From: Thalassobacter stenotrophicus
Lineage (GTDB): Bacteria; Pseudomonadota; Alphaproteobacteria; Rhodobacterales; Rhodobacteraceae
DNA length: 64,000 nt
NCBI RefSeq assembly: GCF_001458315.1
Contig: NZ_CYRX01000033.1
Span: 186,001 to 250,000 of the forward strand
Direction: 5' to 3'
Position numbers and translations under genes: made by a program. The number at the start of each line of letters is the position of its first letter. The first letter of the stretch is position 1. The notes below the pieces were generated by a model. It saw nothing but the letters and a program-made list of their open reading frames with translations. It was not told where the DNA came from and did no database searches. Positions 42,590-52,498 of the stretch are shown here, one piece after another.

Positions 42590-44608
42590 TCAAGCGGTCA
42601 ATAATCCGCGTCCCTTGAGCAAAGCCTCAACCCCCGGCATCCGGCCTCGGAACTTGGTATACAGCACATCCGCCTCTTCCGAGCCGCCTGCCGACAGGAT
42701 GAATTCTTCCAACTTTGCCGCGATTTCGGGGTCAAACGGACCGCCTGCTTCGCCAAAAGCGTCGAACGCGTCGGCGTCCATCACTTCGGACCACATATAG
42801 CTGTAGTACCCGGCGGAATATCCGTCGCCCGCGAATACATGGGCGAAGTGCGGCGTTGCATGGCGCATCGGGATCGCGCGGGGCATGCCGATCGCCTCTA
42901 GGACTTCGGCCTGTTTTTGCATCGGGTCGGCAGGGGCGTCCGCGGCTTCGTGGAACGCCAGATCGACCAGCGCCGAGGCGACATATTCCACCGTCGAAAA
43001 GCCCATGTCATAGGTCGCCGCACCCAACAGGCGGTCCAACAGGTCGCGCGGCATTGGCGCGCCGGTGTCGGCGTGGGTGGCGAATTCTTCCAGCACTTCG
43101 GGCACCTCTAGCCAGTGCTCATAAAGCTGGCTGGGCAGTTCTACGAAATCGCGCGCCACGGATGTGCCTGAGATCAGCCCATAGGTGACGTTCGACAGCA
43201 TCTGGTGCAACGCGTGGCCAAATTCGTGGAACAGGGTGCGCGCATCGTCGTAGGACAACAGGGCGGGCTCTGATTTGGCAAAGTTGCACACGTTCACGAC
43301 GATGGGTGTCACGGCCCCGTCTAGCTTGGATTGTGACCGCATGGCCGAACACCACGCCCCCGACCGTTTGGACCCACGGGCAAAGTAATCGCCGATAAAA
43401 ATGGCCACAGGCGCGCCATTGCGGGTGACCTCCCAGGCGCGGGCATCGGGATGATACAGCGGGACGTCCAGTGGCGCAAACTCCAGCCCAAACAACCGGT
43501 TGGCGCAGGCGAATGAAGCTTCAATCATCCGGTCCAGCTGCAAATATGGCTTCAGCTCGGCCTCATCCAAATCATGCTCGGCCTTGCGCCGGATGGCCGC
43601 GTAATAACGCCAATCCCAGGGTTCTAGCGGACCTTCGTAGCCGTCCTTGTGCAGCATCGCTTCTAGGATTTGCGCGTCCTTGTCGGCGGCGGCTTTCGCG
43701 GGCTCCCAGACTTGCATCAACAAGCCGCGCACGGCGTCCGGCGTGCGGGCCATTTCGGTCTCAAGCTTATAGTCGGCAAAATTGGCATAGCCGAGCAGCT
43801 TGGCCCGCTCCGCGCGCAAGGCCAAAATCTCGGTGCAGATGGCGCGGTTGTCTGTGTCGCCGCCGTTCGCGCCCCGCGCGATCCATGCGGCAAAGGCCTT
43901 GGCCCGCAGGTCGCGCCGCGGCGAGAATTGCAAGAACGGTGTGATCAACGACCGCGACAGCGTCACAATCGGACCACCTGCATCCTTTTCCTCACCCGCC
44001 GCGCGGGCCGAGGCCACCACAAAATCCGGCAGGCCTTCTAGGTCGTCCTCGGACAAGGGCATGAACCATGACCGTTCATCGGCCAGCAGGTTTTGGGTGA
44101 AGGTCGTGCCCAAGGTTGCGAGCCGTGATTTGACCTCTGTCAGTCGATCCCGCGCCGCGCCTTCTAGGGCCGCGCCCGAGCGGACAAAGCTGCGGTGATA
44201 CAGCATCAAAACCCGTTCCTGTTCCGGGCTCAGATCTAGGTCATCACGCGCATCCCACAGCGTTTGGATGCGGGCAAACAGGGCTGCGTTGTTGGTGATT
44301 TCGCTGGCATAGGCCGACATGCGGGGCGCCAAGTCACGCATCAGCGCCTCGCGCTCGGGGTTACTGTCCGAACCCGCGATGTTGTAGAATACGCCTGCCA
44401 CCCGGTCGAGCAGCTTGTCCGCACGCTCCAACGCTTCGATCGTGTTGGCGAACGTCGGCGGCTCGGTGGCCTCGGCGATCGCGGCAATCGCCGCGCGCCC
44501 TTCGGCTTCGGCGGCGTCAAACGCGGGGCCGAAATGCGCGTCCATCAGCGCGTCAAACGGGGGCAGGGCGTGCGGGGCGGTCCACTCGGCAAGCAACGGG
44601 TTGGTCAT
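42590..44608 (-). CDS. M3 family metallopeptidase (oligopeptidase A / peptidyl-dipeptidase Dcp type)
   Basis: A 672-residue cytosolic zinc peptidase that breaks down short peptides. The HExxH zinc motif is in TLFHEFGHALHQML, with the third ligand Glu expected in the LPSQLYEHWL region. The long alpha-helical N-terminal half and C-terminal YYSYMWSEVMDADAFDAF are typical. It is closer to Dcp than to the PepF subgroup by overall length. Monocistronic. Confidence 0.93.
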   Translation of the reverse strand: MTNPLLAEWTAPHALPPFDALMDAHFGPAFDAAEAEGRAAIAAIAEATEPPTFANTIEALERADKLLDRVAGVFYNIAGSDSNPEREALMRDLAPRMSAYASEITNNAALFARIQTLWDARDDLDLSPEQERVLMLYHRSFVRSGAALEGAARDRLTEVKSRLATLGTTFTQNLLADERSWFMPLSEDDLEGLPDFVVASARAAGEEKDAGGPIVTLSRSLITPFLQFSPRRDLRAKAFAAWIARGANGGDTDNRAICTEILALRAERAKLLGYANFADYKLETEMARTPDAVRGLLMQVWEPAKAAADKDAQILEAMLHKDGYEGPLEPWDWRYYAAIRRKAEHDLDEAELKPYLQLDRMIEASFACANRLFGLEFAPLDVPLYHPDARAWEVTRNGAPVAIFIGDYFARGSKRSGAWCSAMRSQSKLDGAVTPIVVNVCNFAKSEPALLSYDDARTLFHEFGHALHQMLSNVTYGLISGTSVARDFVELPSQLYEHWLEVPEVLEEFATHADTGAPMPRDLLDRLLGAATYDMGFSTVEYVASALVDLAFHEAADAPADPMQKQAEVLEAIGMPRAIPMRHATPHFAHVFAGDGYSAGYYSYMWSEVMDADAFDAFGEAGGPFDPEIAAKLEEFILSAGGSEEADVLYTKFRGRMPGVEALLKGRGLLTA

Positions 44609-44768
44609 GGGAAATCTCCTTTGACCTCAAGCTAGGGGCGCGGCCCGTCCTCCGCCAGCCCTATGGCGCAAAAAGGTCCCGACCGGAGCCGTGCGAATGG
44701 GGACTGGATTATAGCCGGCAGACGGCGCACTCTGCGCGCAACAACAGGCAAAACAGGGGGCGCGCGCC

Positions 44769-45500
44769 ATGGCTTGGTCCATTCATCACGTCAATCTAGA
44801 GGCACGCAACGTGGCTCAAACCGCTCGGTTCTATACCGAAATTCTGGGCATGACGCTGGGCGCATGGGCCTTTCCCGAAACGCGCGGCTACCTTCCGGGT
44901 GATCCAGAAAAGTTGGCGCTTTTGGGTGATGGGCGTGAGAGTCACACCGGCCTGCACCTCATCGCACCGGACCCTGAGTTCGCGGCCAAAAACAACATGG
45001 CCCACAACCCCAGCATTGGCGGTCACGTGGCGCTTCAGGTTGATGATCTGGACGGCGTGATTGCGCGGCTAACAGCGGCAGGCGTGCCCCATTCCGTCAC
45101 CGGAGAGTTCGCAATTCCCGGCCTGCGCCACGTCTATGTCGAGGACCCAGAGGGCAACCTGCTAGAGATCAATGGCCGTCTGCGCCCAGTCCCGGCGCCT
45201 GTGCGCCACATCGTACTTTGCCAGATCAAACCGACCATTTCGCAGGCTGATATTGACGCACTTTGGGCAAAGCTAGAGGCGCTGCGCAGCGCCGTGCCGG
45301 GCATGGGCCCGGTGCGTGCAGGCCCCAACACCAGCCCCGAGGGGGCCGCGCGCGGCTATACCCACGCCGTCACCATCGATTTCGAGGCCTCGGCGGCCCG
45401 TGACGCATACCTATCCCATCCCGATCATATTGCCGCTGGCGCGGAATTGGTCGCGATATGTGCGGGCGGCGCGGATGGGATCTGCGTGTTGGATATCTAA
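44769..45500 (+). CDS. VOC (glyoxalase-like) domain fused to a Dabb stress-response domain
   Basis: A 243-residue two-domain protein. Residues about 4-136 form a VOC fold (IHHVNLEARNVAQTARFYTEILGMTLG, then HVALQVDDLDGVIARLTAAGV and HVYVEDPEGNLLEING), with metal-ligand-type His and Glu. Residues about 147-240 are a Dabb barrel (RHIVLCQIKPTISQADIDALWAKLEAL, then YTHAVTIDFEASAARDAYLSHPDHIA). The two usually occur separately. Function unknown; possibly detoxification. Confidence 0.85.
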   Translation: MAWSIHHVNLEARNVAQTARFYTEILGMTLGAWAFPETRGYLPGDPEKLALLGDGRESHTGLHLIAPDPEFAAKNNMAHNPSIGGHVALQVDDLDGVIARLTAAGVPHSVTGEFAIPGLRHVYVEDPEGNLLEINGRLRPVPAPVRHIVLCQIKPTISQADIDALWAKLEALRSAVPGMGPVRAGPNTSPEGAARGYTHAVTIDFEASAARDAYLSHPDHIAAGAELVAICAGGADGICVLDI

Positions 45501-45588
45501 CAGCACCCTTTCGCCGACCTAGCCCAGGGCGCTGGTCGCGCCCGTTTGGATATGGTTAATACGTATGAAGACCAAAGGAGAACGCGGC

Positions 45589-45708
45589 ATGACCCGTATT
45601 TGTGTGATGGTGGCAATGTTGGTGGCGCTGACCGCCTGCGGAACAATCCAAGGCGTGGGCCGTGACATCACGAGTGCCGGACAGGCCATCGAACGCGCGG
45701 TCCAATAG
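45589..45708 (+). CDS. Entericidin-type small lipoprotein
   Basis: A 39-residue lipoprotein. The signal peptide MTRICVMVAMLVALTAC ends in a lipobox with the modified Cys at residue 17, followed by GTIQGVGRDITSAGQAIERA, the standard entericidin A/B mature pattern. AAAGGAG is 9 bases upstream of the ATG. Entericidins are small cell-envelope lipoproteins implicated in stress lysis in enterobacteria; the alphaproteobacterial role is unclear. Confidence 0.88.
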   Translation: MTRICVMVAMLVALTACGTIQGVGRDITSAGQAIERAVQ

Positions 45709-45723
45709 CGACCCGTCCCCGTG

Positions 45724-46050
45724 TTACCGCGCGCAGTTTCGACACAGCGACGCGGTGGGCACGGCCTGCAGACGCGCGACTGAAATAGCCTCACCGCACT
45801 TTTGACAGATGCCGTAGTCCCCGGTCTCGATCCGCGCGAGGGCGGCATCAATCGCGCGAACCTCTTGGGCGTCGTGGACGCCAAGCGCCTCCATCACCTC
45901 ATCCCCCTGCCGCTCAGTGGCGGCATCCTCCACGTCTCGGGGGGCGGGTTTGTCTAGGTCCCGCTCAATGATCTGCATCTGACGGGTCAGCTGAGCGCGC
46001 CGGTCCAGCAGGCGAGCTTTTATTTCGGCATAGGTTGGGCTTGCGGCCAT
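45724..46050 (-). CDS. TraR/DksA family zinc-finger protein
   Basis: A 108-residue protein. The N-terminal half is a predicted coiled coil (LLDRRAQLTRQMQIIERDL); the C-terminal half has the C4 zinc finger CQKC..CRNC within GDYGICQKCGEAISVARL. DksA relatives bind in the RNA polymerase secondary channel. This short form lacks part of the long coiled coil of E. coli DksA, so it could act like TraR or in a different role. GGAGGA upstream of the ATG is clear. Confidence 0.88.
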   Translation of the reverse strand: MAASPTYAEIKARLLDRRAQLTRQMQIIERDLDKPAPRDVEDAATERQGDEVMEALGVHDAQEVRAIDAALARIETGDYGICQKCGEAISVARLQAVPTASLCRNCAR

Positions 46051-46174
46051 GGGTTCATCCTCCGTTATGCGGATGAACTATGCGCCCGGCCTCAGACGCT
46101 CGCGTTGATATGGGTCAACTGGATCGGTGGCTGCGCGTCCCACAGGGCCCGCACAGCCGCCAAAACGGACAGCC

Positions 46175-47971
46175 TTAGCTGTCCATTTTCAGTGCATTAA
46201 TAAACGCCTGCTGCGGGATTTCGACCTTGCCGAACTGACGCATCTTTTTCTTACCGGCTTTCTGCTTTTCAAGCAGCTTCTTCTTCCGGGTGGCGTCACC
46301 GCCATAACACTTGGCGGTCACGTCCTTGCGCATGGCCGACAGGGTTTCGCGCGCGATCACCTTGCCGCCGATGGCCGCTTGGATCGGAATTTTGAACATG
46401 TGGCGCGGGATCAGCTCCTTGAGCTTTTCGACCATCGCACGGCCACGTGTTTCGGCACGTTCGCGGTGCACCATCATCGACAACGCGTCCACTGGCTCAT
46501 CGTTTACCAGCACCGACATCTTAACCAAATTGTCTTCGCGGTAACCAATCATTTGGTAGTCGAACGAGGCATAGCCCTTCGTTACCGACTTCAGGCGGTC
46601 GTAGAAATCAAACACCACCTCGTTCAGCGGCAGGTCATAAACCACCATCGCCCGGGAACCCGCGTAGGTCAGGTCCAGCTGCAGGCCGCGCCGATCTTGG
46701 CACAGTTTCAGAACGTCGCCCAAATACTCATCAGGTACGAGGATCGTGGCCTTAATCCGCGGCTCTTCGATGTGATCCACAAGGGTCAGGTCGGGCATGT
46801 CCGCAGGGTTATGCAGCTGCTCAACCGTGCCATCCTTCATGTGAATATCATAAATCACGCTTGGCGCGGTGGTGATCAGGTCGATGTCATATTCGCGCTC
46901 AATCCGGTCACGGATGACCTCAAGATGCAGCAACCCTAGGAAACCACAGCGAAAACCGAACCCAAGAGCCGCGGATGTTTCCATCTCAAAGCTGAAAGAC
47001 GCATCGTTCAGCGCAAGCTTATCGATGCTGTCGCGCATGTCCTCAAACTGGGCGGCGTCCACGGGGAACAGCCCACAAAACACAACCGGTTGCGCGGGCT
47101 TAAAGCCGGGCAGTGCCTCAACTTCGGACTTTTGGTGCGTGATCGTATCACCCACACGCGTATCGCGAACCTGCTTGATCGAGGCCGTTAGGAACCCGAT
47201 TTCACCGGGGCCGAGGCTGTCGATTTCGGCCATCGCAGGCCGGAACACGCCGATCCGATCCACATGGTGAACGGTCCCGTTCGACAAAAACTTAACGCGT
47301 TCACCCTTTTTCAGGCGACCATCGATAACGCGAACCAAAACGATCACGCCCAGATACGAATCGTACCAGCTGTCCACCAGCATCGCCTTTAGCGGCGCAT
47401 CCGGGTCGCCCTTGGGCGCGGGCAGATGTTTGACAATGGACTCAAGTGTTTCGCGGATGCCAACACCGGTCTTGGCCGAAACCTGAATGGCCTCCGAGGC
47501 ATCAATCCCGATCACATCTTCAATCTGTTCCGCCACGCGTTCACAATCGGACGCAGGCAGGTCGATTTTGTTCAAAACCGGCACGATTTCGTGGTCCGCG
47601 TCTAGCGCGTGGTACACGTTGGCCAGCGTCTGCGCCTCAACCCCTTGCGTGCTGTCGACCACCAGCAATGATCCCTCAACCGCACGCATCGAGCGGGAGA
47701 CCTCATAGGCAAAGTCGACGTGGCCGGGGGTGTCGATCAGGTTCAGCACATAGTCCTGACCATCATCGGCGGTGTAGTCGATCCGCACGGTGTTGGCCTT
47801 GATCGTGATGCCGCGCTCACGCTCAATGTCCATGGAATCAAGCAGTTGCTCTTTCATGTCCCGAACGGCGACGGTGTTCGTCTCCTGGATCAGGCGATCA
47901 GCGAGCGTGGATTTCCCGTGGTCGATGTGCGCGACGATGGAAAAATTGCGGATTTTATCGAGGTCGGTCAT
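46175..47971 (-). CDS. lepA: Elongation factor 4 (LepA)
   Basis: A 598-residue translational GTPase that back-translocates or rescues ribosomes and assists 30S biogenesis. It has GTPase motifs [30 protein letters not shown] and LNKIDLP, then domain 2, and the LepA-specific C-terminal domain with [20 protein letters not shown] near the end. It lacks EF-G domain IV, as expected. Monocistronic, after a 331-base intergenic region. Confidence 0.98.
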   Translation of the reverse strand: MTDLDKIRNFSIVAHIDHGKSTLADRLIQETNTVAVRDMKEQLLDSMDIERERGITIKANTVRIDYTADDGQDYVLNLIDTPGHVDFAYEVSRSMRAVEGSLLVVDSTQGVEAQTLANVYHALDADHEIVPVLNKIDLPASDCERVAEQIEDVIGIDASEAIQVSAKTGVGIRETLESIVKHLPAPKGDPDAPLKAMLVDSWYDSYLGVIVLVRVIDGRLKKGERVKFLSNGTVHHVDRIGVFRPAMAEIDSLGPGEIGFLTASIKQVRDTRVGDTITHQKSEVEALPGFKPAQPVVFCGLFPVDAAQFEDMRDSIDKLALNDASFSFEMETSAALGFGFRCGFLGLLHLEVIRDRIEREYDIDLITTAPSVIYDIHMKDGTVEQLHNPADMPDLTLVDHIEEPRIKATILVPDEYLGDVLKLCQDRRGLQLDLTYAGSRAMVVYDLPLNEVVFDFYDRLKSVTKGYASFDYQMIGYREDNLVKMSVLVNDEPVDALSMMVHRERAETRGRAMVEKLKELIPRHMFKIPIQAAIGGKVIARETLSAMRKDVTAKCYGGDATRKKKLLEKQKAGKKKMRQFGKVEIPQQAFINALKMDS

Positions 47972-48302
47972 GATGGGGATATGATGCGGTTTTCGGGCTT
48001 GGTCAATGGTGGAGATGCGGGACGGTAAAGGCGTCTGCTAACGGCTGTGAAAATAGGGGTCTGGTGGTCTGGTTCGCGCAGGGCCTAAGCGCCCGCTGAT
48101 CAGCCATTTAATACACATTAACGCAATGACCAGATGGGTGTTGCAGCAAGACACCCGTGTGCCGCCAAATAAAGGGATGCCCCTCTACATTTTGTGGTTA
48201 ACGCGATATAGTACGAAATTAATTTTAGTTAATTATCAGTAAGATACCCTGACCCTTTGTTGCGCGCGCACAACAATAGGGCATAAGGCGTGACCTATCG
48301 GG
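47972..48302. other. Gene-free 331-base interval between lepA and hisG
   Basis: No gene is supported. It holds an inverted repeat GGGTGT..ACACCC (48136-48156), an AT-rich core around 48206-48245 with an AATTAA..TTAATT inverted repeat, and a TTGTTG..CAACAA hairpin near 48257-48276. The lepA promoter should lie here on the minus strand; no clean -35/-10 pair was identified. A possible 38-residue frame at 48127 has no ribosome site. Confidence 0.5.
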
Positions 48303-48992
48303 TCAGAGGCCCAGAATACCCTCAAGCCGCTTCAACTCGGCTCGGTCTTCGGTTGTCCAATCTGCGCTACGCGCGCGGAAAAGCGTCGCTTGGCTTTGGT
48401 GGATCGGCTCGCCACCCAATACCTTCAGGTGGTTCGCGCGCAGCGTTTCCCCGGTCGATGTGATGTCCGCGATCGCCTCTGCCGTCTCATTCTTGACGGT
48501 GCCCTCCGTCGCGCCTTGGCTGTCGACCAGCTGATAGTCGGCCACGCCCGCGTCGCGCAGATAGTCGCGCACCAGACGGTGGTATTTCGTGGCAATCCGC
48601 AGGCGGTGACCATGCTGCGCGCGAAACGCGGCGGCAACCGCGTCCAGATCATCCAGCGTGTCCACATCCGCCCAAGCGACTGGCACCGCAAGGATCAGGT
48701 CCGCATGACCAAAACCCATCAACGCAAGCTCTTCGACGCGCTGGTCCCATAGGCTCAACTTTTCGCGCACAAGGTCCGATCCCGTGACGCCCAAATGAAT
48801 GCGCCCAGCGGACAATTCGCGCGGAATTTCACCGGCCGAGAGCAACACCAACTCTATGTCCGCGCCCTCAACCGCGCCGGCATATTCCCGCTCGGACCCG
48901 GTGCGCGACAGCGTCAGTCCACGTTTGCCAAACCATTGAAATGTCTTTTCCATCAGCCGCCCCTTGGACGGCACCCCCAGCTTCAGCGTCAT
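48303..48992 (-). CDS. hisG: ATP phosphoribosyltransferase catalytic subunit, short form (HisG-S)
   Basis: The first step of histidine synthesis: ATP plus PRPP to phosphoribosyl-ATP. The 229 residues are the short form without a regulatory ACT domain, which needs HisZ. It has LKLGVPSKGRLMEKTFQWFGKRGL at the N-terminus, LGVTGSDLVRE mid-protein and ATEGTVKNETAEAIADITSTGETL as the PRPP site. The ATG overlaps the hisZ stop. It is the last gene of the hisS-hisZ-hisG unit. Confidence 0.96.
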   Translation of the reverse strand: MTLKLGVPSKGRLMEKTFQWFGKRGLTLSRTGSEREYAGAVEGADIELVLLSAGEIPRELSAGRIHLGVTGSDLVREKLSLWDQRVEELALMGFGHADLILAVPVAWADVDTLDDLDAVAAAFRAQHGHRLRIATKYHRLVRDYLRDAGVADYQLVDSQGATEGTVKNETAEAIADITSTGETLRANHLKVLGGEPIHQSQATLFRARSADWTTEDRAELKRLEGILGL

Positions 48993-50101
48993 GTGAGGTT
49001 CTCCCGCATTTGGCGGACAAGGGCGGGGCGGATGACGCCGCCCACAGCAGGGATTGCGCGGCCTTGGCCCAGCACCGAGGTCAGCGCGTCATAGCGCCCG
49101 CCAGTGGCGACAGGCGGCAGGTGCGGCGCGCCGGTAAAGCCGAACACGAAGCCGTCGTAATACTCCATCGAGGTGCGCCCATAGGTGGCCTCAAACGGGA
49201 TGTCGGCGATGGTGATACCTGCCGCATCCAGTGCTTCGAGCCGGGCCTCAAACATGTCGGTTGCATCCGAAATGGCGGGCAGGTCGATGGCGATATCGCG
49301 CAGAATTTGCAGTGCGCCGGACAGTGGCGCTTTTAGGTCCAAAACCGCGTCAATCACATCTGCCTCGGCCTCACCGATGGGCGGGGTGGCGGCGTCGATC
49401 CGCAGGGCCTCGATCCGGTCCGCGACCTCCTGCGGGCCGCGCTTGCCGACCTGTACGGCATCGCTCGCCACGGCCAAGGCCGCGCGCGGGTCCGCGATCA
49501 GGGCGGCGCGGTGCGCGGGCACGGACGTGCGGCCCGTAAAGCGGTCCAGCAGCGTGCGGAACCGGCGCGGACGCCAGATGTGGCGGCGCAGTGCGGCGCG
49601 GCGACGTTCCGATGTGGACAGCCCATTTACGACCGCGATCAGGATACCAATGTCCCCGGTCACAGCTCGCAGGTTGAGCGGCGAAAGCACCTCTGAAAAC
49701 AGAGAAAACACCTCAGCGTCGGCGCGAGCGGGATCGGTGCGATCAAACAGCTCAAAGCCAACCTGAAGGTATTCACGCGCGCGGGTTGCGTCGCTTTCTT
49801 GCTTGCGAAACACCTCACCCATATAGGCGTAGCGCGCGGGTTCGGGGCCTCCGGCCTCGATGTTGTCCATGTGCATCTGCACGACTGGCACTGTAAAATC
49901 CGGTCGCAGCATCATCTCACCCTGATCGGGGTCTTGGGTGATAAAGGCGCGGCCGCGAATGTCTTCGCCGTAGAGGTCCAACAGCGTTTCGGCAGGTTGT
50001 AAAAGGTCCGTTTCCACCGGCGTGGCACCGGCGTGTTTGAACGCCTCTAGCACCCGTGCGGCTTCGGCCCGGTCTGCGGTTTTGTCTATTGCTCCAGGCA
50101 C
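48989..50101 (-). CDS. hisZ: ATP phosphoribosyltransferase regulatory subunit HisZ
   Basis: A HisRS paralogue lacking synthetase activity that forms the active complex with short HisG. The start is GTG 50101 with GAAGAGG 7 bases upstream, giving 370 residues; it overlaps the hisS end by 16 bases. A longer reading to 50164 would use hisS coding sequence only. Visible segments are [39 protein letters not shown] and [10 protein letters not shown] (class II core), and the C-terminal [20 protein letters not shown]. Confidence 0.93.
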   Translation of the reverse strand: MPGAIDKTADRAEAARVLEAFKHAGATPVETDLLQPAETLLDLYGEDIRGRAFITQDPDQGEMMLRPDFTVPVVQMHMDNIEAGGPEPARYAYMGEVFRKQESDATRAREYLQVGFELFDRTDPARADAEVFSLFSEVLSPLNLRAVTGDIGILIAVVNGLSTSERRRAALRRHIWRPRRFRTLLDRFTGRTSVPAHRAALIADPRAALAVASDAVQVGKRGPQEVADRIEALRIDAATPPIGEAEADVIDAVLDLKAPLSGALQILRDIAIDLPAISDATDMFEARLEALDAAGITIADIPFEATYGRTSMEYYDGFVFGFTGAPHLPPVATGGRYDALTSVLGQGRAIPAVGGVIRPALVRQMRENLT

Positions 50102-51564
50102 TTGCGAACCTCTTCCACCAGATCGTCGCGCGAAATCTCGCGTTGGGCGGGCTGGGCTTTCCATTCCTCAAGGCTCGCGCTTTGGGCGATTTTGGCCCCA
50201 AGGATCAGGTCCTTGATTTGCACGACGCCGCGCTCGGCCTCGTCCGAGCCTTGGATGATCGCCACAGGGCTGAGCCGCTTGTCCGCATATTTCAGCTGGT
50301 TGCCAAAGTTCTTGGGGTTGCCCAAGTACACCTCGGCGCGGATGCCGGCGGCGCGCAGCTCAGACACCATCTGTTGGTAGTCCGACATGCGGGCCTTATC
50401 CATGACCGTCACGACCACGGGGCCGGGCGGAGTTGCGGCGGTGCGACCCTTCATGCGCAGGGCGGCCAGCAAGCGATCAACGCCGATGGAGACGCCAGTT
50501 GCGGGAACCTCTTGGCCAGTGAACCGTTGCACGAGGCCGTTGTAGCGACCGCCCCCTGCGACCGAGCCGAACTGCCGCGGACGGCCCTTTTCGTCTTTGA
50601 TCTCAAAGGTGAGTTCGGCTTCATAGACCGGACCTGTGTAGTAGCCGAGGCCGCGCACGACGGAGGGGTCGATCACGATTCTGTCGGCGGCGTAGCCTTG
50701 GGCTTCGAGCAGGGTCGCGATTGTTTGCAGCTCTTCTACGCCCTCGGTGCCCACGGCGCTGTCGCCGATGGCGGCGCGTAGGTTGGCGAGTGTGTCGGCC
50801 GAGGTCGCGCCCTTGGATGTCAGGAACGCGAGGACCGGTTCGGCCTGTGCGTCGGTCAAACCAACGCCGTCGATGTAGGCACCGGAAGCGTCCAAGCGCC
50901 CTTTGCCCAGCAGTTCGCGCACGCCGGCCTCACCGACTTTGTCGAACTTGTCGATGGTACGCAAAACGTCGGCCTGTTGGGCGTCATCCGTGACGCCTGT
51001 GGCCTCGAGCACGCCGTTGAGGACTTTGCGGTTGTTGATCCGGATCAGATAGTCGCCGCGCGGGATGCCCACGGCCTCTAGCGTGTCCGAGAGCATCGCG
51101 CAGATTTCGGCGTCTGCGGCGACCGAAGGCGCGCCGACGGTATCGGCATCGCACTGATAAAACTGACGGAACCGACCGGGACCGGGTTTTTCGTTGCGCC
51201 AAACGGGACCCATCGCAAAGCGACGGTAGGGCATCGGCAGATCATTGCGGTGTTGCGCATAGACGCGGGCCAGAGGCGCGGTCAGGTCATAGCGCAGGGC
51301 CATCCAGTCACCCTTGTCGTTCTCATCGGCTTCTTGCCACGCAAAGACGCCCTCATTCGGGCGATCCACATCGGGGAGGAATTTGCCCAAGGCTTCGACC
51401 GTTTCCACGGCAGAAGATTCGAGCGCCTCAAACCCATACAGGTGGTAGACAGCGGCGATCTGATCCAACATAGCCTTGCGCTCGGACACCTCGGTGCCGA
51501 AATAGTCGCGAAAGCCCTTGGGCGGTTCGGCCTTGGGGCGCGGGGATTTCTTGGGTTTGGCCAT
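50086..51564 (-). CDS. hisS: Histidyl-tRNA synthetase
   Basis: It charges tRNA-His. The ATG at 51564 gives 492 residues; the upstream frame crosses slyX and is not coding. Core motifs are [49 protein letters not shown] (histidine-binding region), [17 protein letters not shown] and [13 protein letters not shown]. The C-terminal anticodon-binding domain runs from about residue 395. An N-terminal lysine-rich extension (KPKKSPRPK) is seen. It is first of three co-directional his genes. Confidence 0.96.
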   Translation of the reverse strand: MAKPKKSPRPKAEPPKGFRDYFGTEVSERKAMLDQIAAVYHLYGFEALESSAVETVEALGKFLPDVDRPNEGVFAWQEADENDKGDWMALRYDLTAPLARVYAQHRNDLPMPYRRFAMGPVWRNEKPGPGRFRQFYQCDADTVGAPSVAADAEICAMLSDTLEAVGIPRGDYLIRINNRKVLNGVLEATGVTDDAQQADVLRTIDKFDKVGEAGVRELLGKGRLDASGAYIDGVGLTDAQAEPVLAFLTSKGATSADTLANLRAAIGDSAVGTEGVEELQTIATLLEAQGYAADRIVIDPSVVRGLGYYTGPVYEAELTFEIKDEKGRPRQFGSVAGGGRYNGLVQRFTGQEVPATGVSIGVDRLLAALRMKGRTAATPPGPVVVTVMDKARMSDYQQMVSELRAAGIRAEVYLGNPKNFGNQLKYADKRLSPVAIIQGSDEAERGVVQIKDLILGAKIAQSASLEEWKAQPAQREISRDDLVEEVRKCLEQ

Positions 51565-51652
51565 GGGTCGGTCCGATGTTTGATCAGGTGCCCCGCCTTT
51601 ACCCGCCCCGGTACGTGGGGGCAAGCAATGGGACAATTGGACGAGGTGAGAG

Positions 51653-51862
51653 ATGAGTGATGTAGAAATGATTGCGTTGCAGGAAAAGGTGGCGCACCTG
51701 ACCCGCGTGGTCGAGGATTTGTCAGATGTTGTGGCCGGGCACGCCAAAACATTGGACATCGCCGAGCGTCGGATTGAGGCGTTGATGCGCCGCGCCGCCG
51801 AGAGCGAATTGGATGCGGGGGGCACCGTGCCCCTAGCTGATCAACGCCCACCGCATTGGTAG
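51653..51862 (+). CDS. slyX: SlyX family protein
   Basis: A 69-residue small protein. A heptad-like coiled coil spans [37 protein letters not shown], and the C-terminus PPHW is the SlyX signature. Function is unknown. A GAGGTGAGAG run precedes the ATG. Divergent from hisS. Confidence 0.92.
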   Translation: MSDVEMIALQEKVAHLTRVVEDLSDVVAGHAKTLDIAERRIEALMRRAAESELDAGGTVPLADQRPPHW

Positions 51863-51932
51863 GTCGCCCGGTTATTGCGGGCTGAGCGTGTCGGGATCTG
51901 GGGCGAGGCCCCAGATGGCCGCTGGCGCGGCG

Positions 51933-51956
51933 TTTGAGTATTTTTGGAACAAAGGA
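51933..51956 (+). repeat. Dispersed repeat copy R7
   Basis: TTTGAGTATTTTTGGAAC followed by AAAGGA, short form. It lies between slyX and the end of the DUF1489 gene, and matches R5 almost exactly. Confidence 0.75.
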
Positions 51957-51968
51957 AGCGAGGCGGCG

Positions 51969-52388
51969 TTAGAGCAGCCCGATGTCTGCCAGCTCGCGGG
52001 CGAGTGTGTCGGGGAGGGGGTCGTCAGCCTCACGGCCTTCGCGCAGGTCTAGGGGGGCGTCGGCAGCTTGGAGGTAGCGCCAGCCTTGGAACGGGCGTTT
52101 GGGAGCGGGCGTGACGCGGGTGATCGTGGGGTCCAGCACGATGCCGCAGCGGCGGATACCGTCGTGGCCGATTACCTCATCGAAGCGAACGATAGGTTGG
52201 CGGCAGAGCACCAAGCCTTTGAATACCCAGTAGAGTGAGCCTTGGCCCACGATCTCGGCTTCGCGTTTGGGCCACATGCGCGTGACATGGCGCGGCTGGC
52301 CATCGGGGCCTTTGGCGCGGGGGTGGTTTTGCCACGCCAGAAGGTCCTCAACCGCTTCTGCTCCAACGCAGAGTTTGATAAGATGCAC
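51969..52388 (-). CDS. DUF1489 family protein
   Basis: A 139-residue cytosolic protein of unknown function found widely in alphaproteobacteria. It has HLIKLCVGAEAVEDLLAWQ at the N-terminus, RHVTRMWPKREAEIVGQGSLYWVFKG and RQPIVRFDEVI. The start is GTG 52388 with GGATAAG upstream; a longer reading would extend into the divergent nrdJ promoter region. Confidence 0.9.
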   Translation of the reverse strand: MHLIKLCVGAEAVEDLLAWQNHPRAKGPDGQPRHVTRMWPKREAEIVGQGSLYWVFKGLVLCRQPIVRFDEVIGHDGIRRCGIVLDPTITRVTPAPKRPFQGWRYLQAADAPLDLREGREADDPLPDTLARELADIGLL

Positions 52389-52498
52389 AGGCTTATCCAC
52401 AGAGTCGTCCCCATAATTCACAACATATGGTAGTGGATTTTGAGGGGTCTTCAAGCTATTGTGTATACCCGCTGTTATTGAAAACAAGGATCACTGCC

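Noticed and set aside
48127-48243. 38-residue frame between hisG and lepA
   Set aside because: No ribosome site and no recognisable protein features.
52405-52470. NrdR boxes upstream of nrdJ
   Set aside because: TATTGTGT at 52457-52464 matches one half-site, but the other half is poor and the second candidate near 52420-52435 does not fit the 16-base consensus; spacing is 29 rather than about 31-32 bases.
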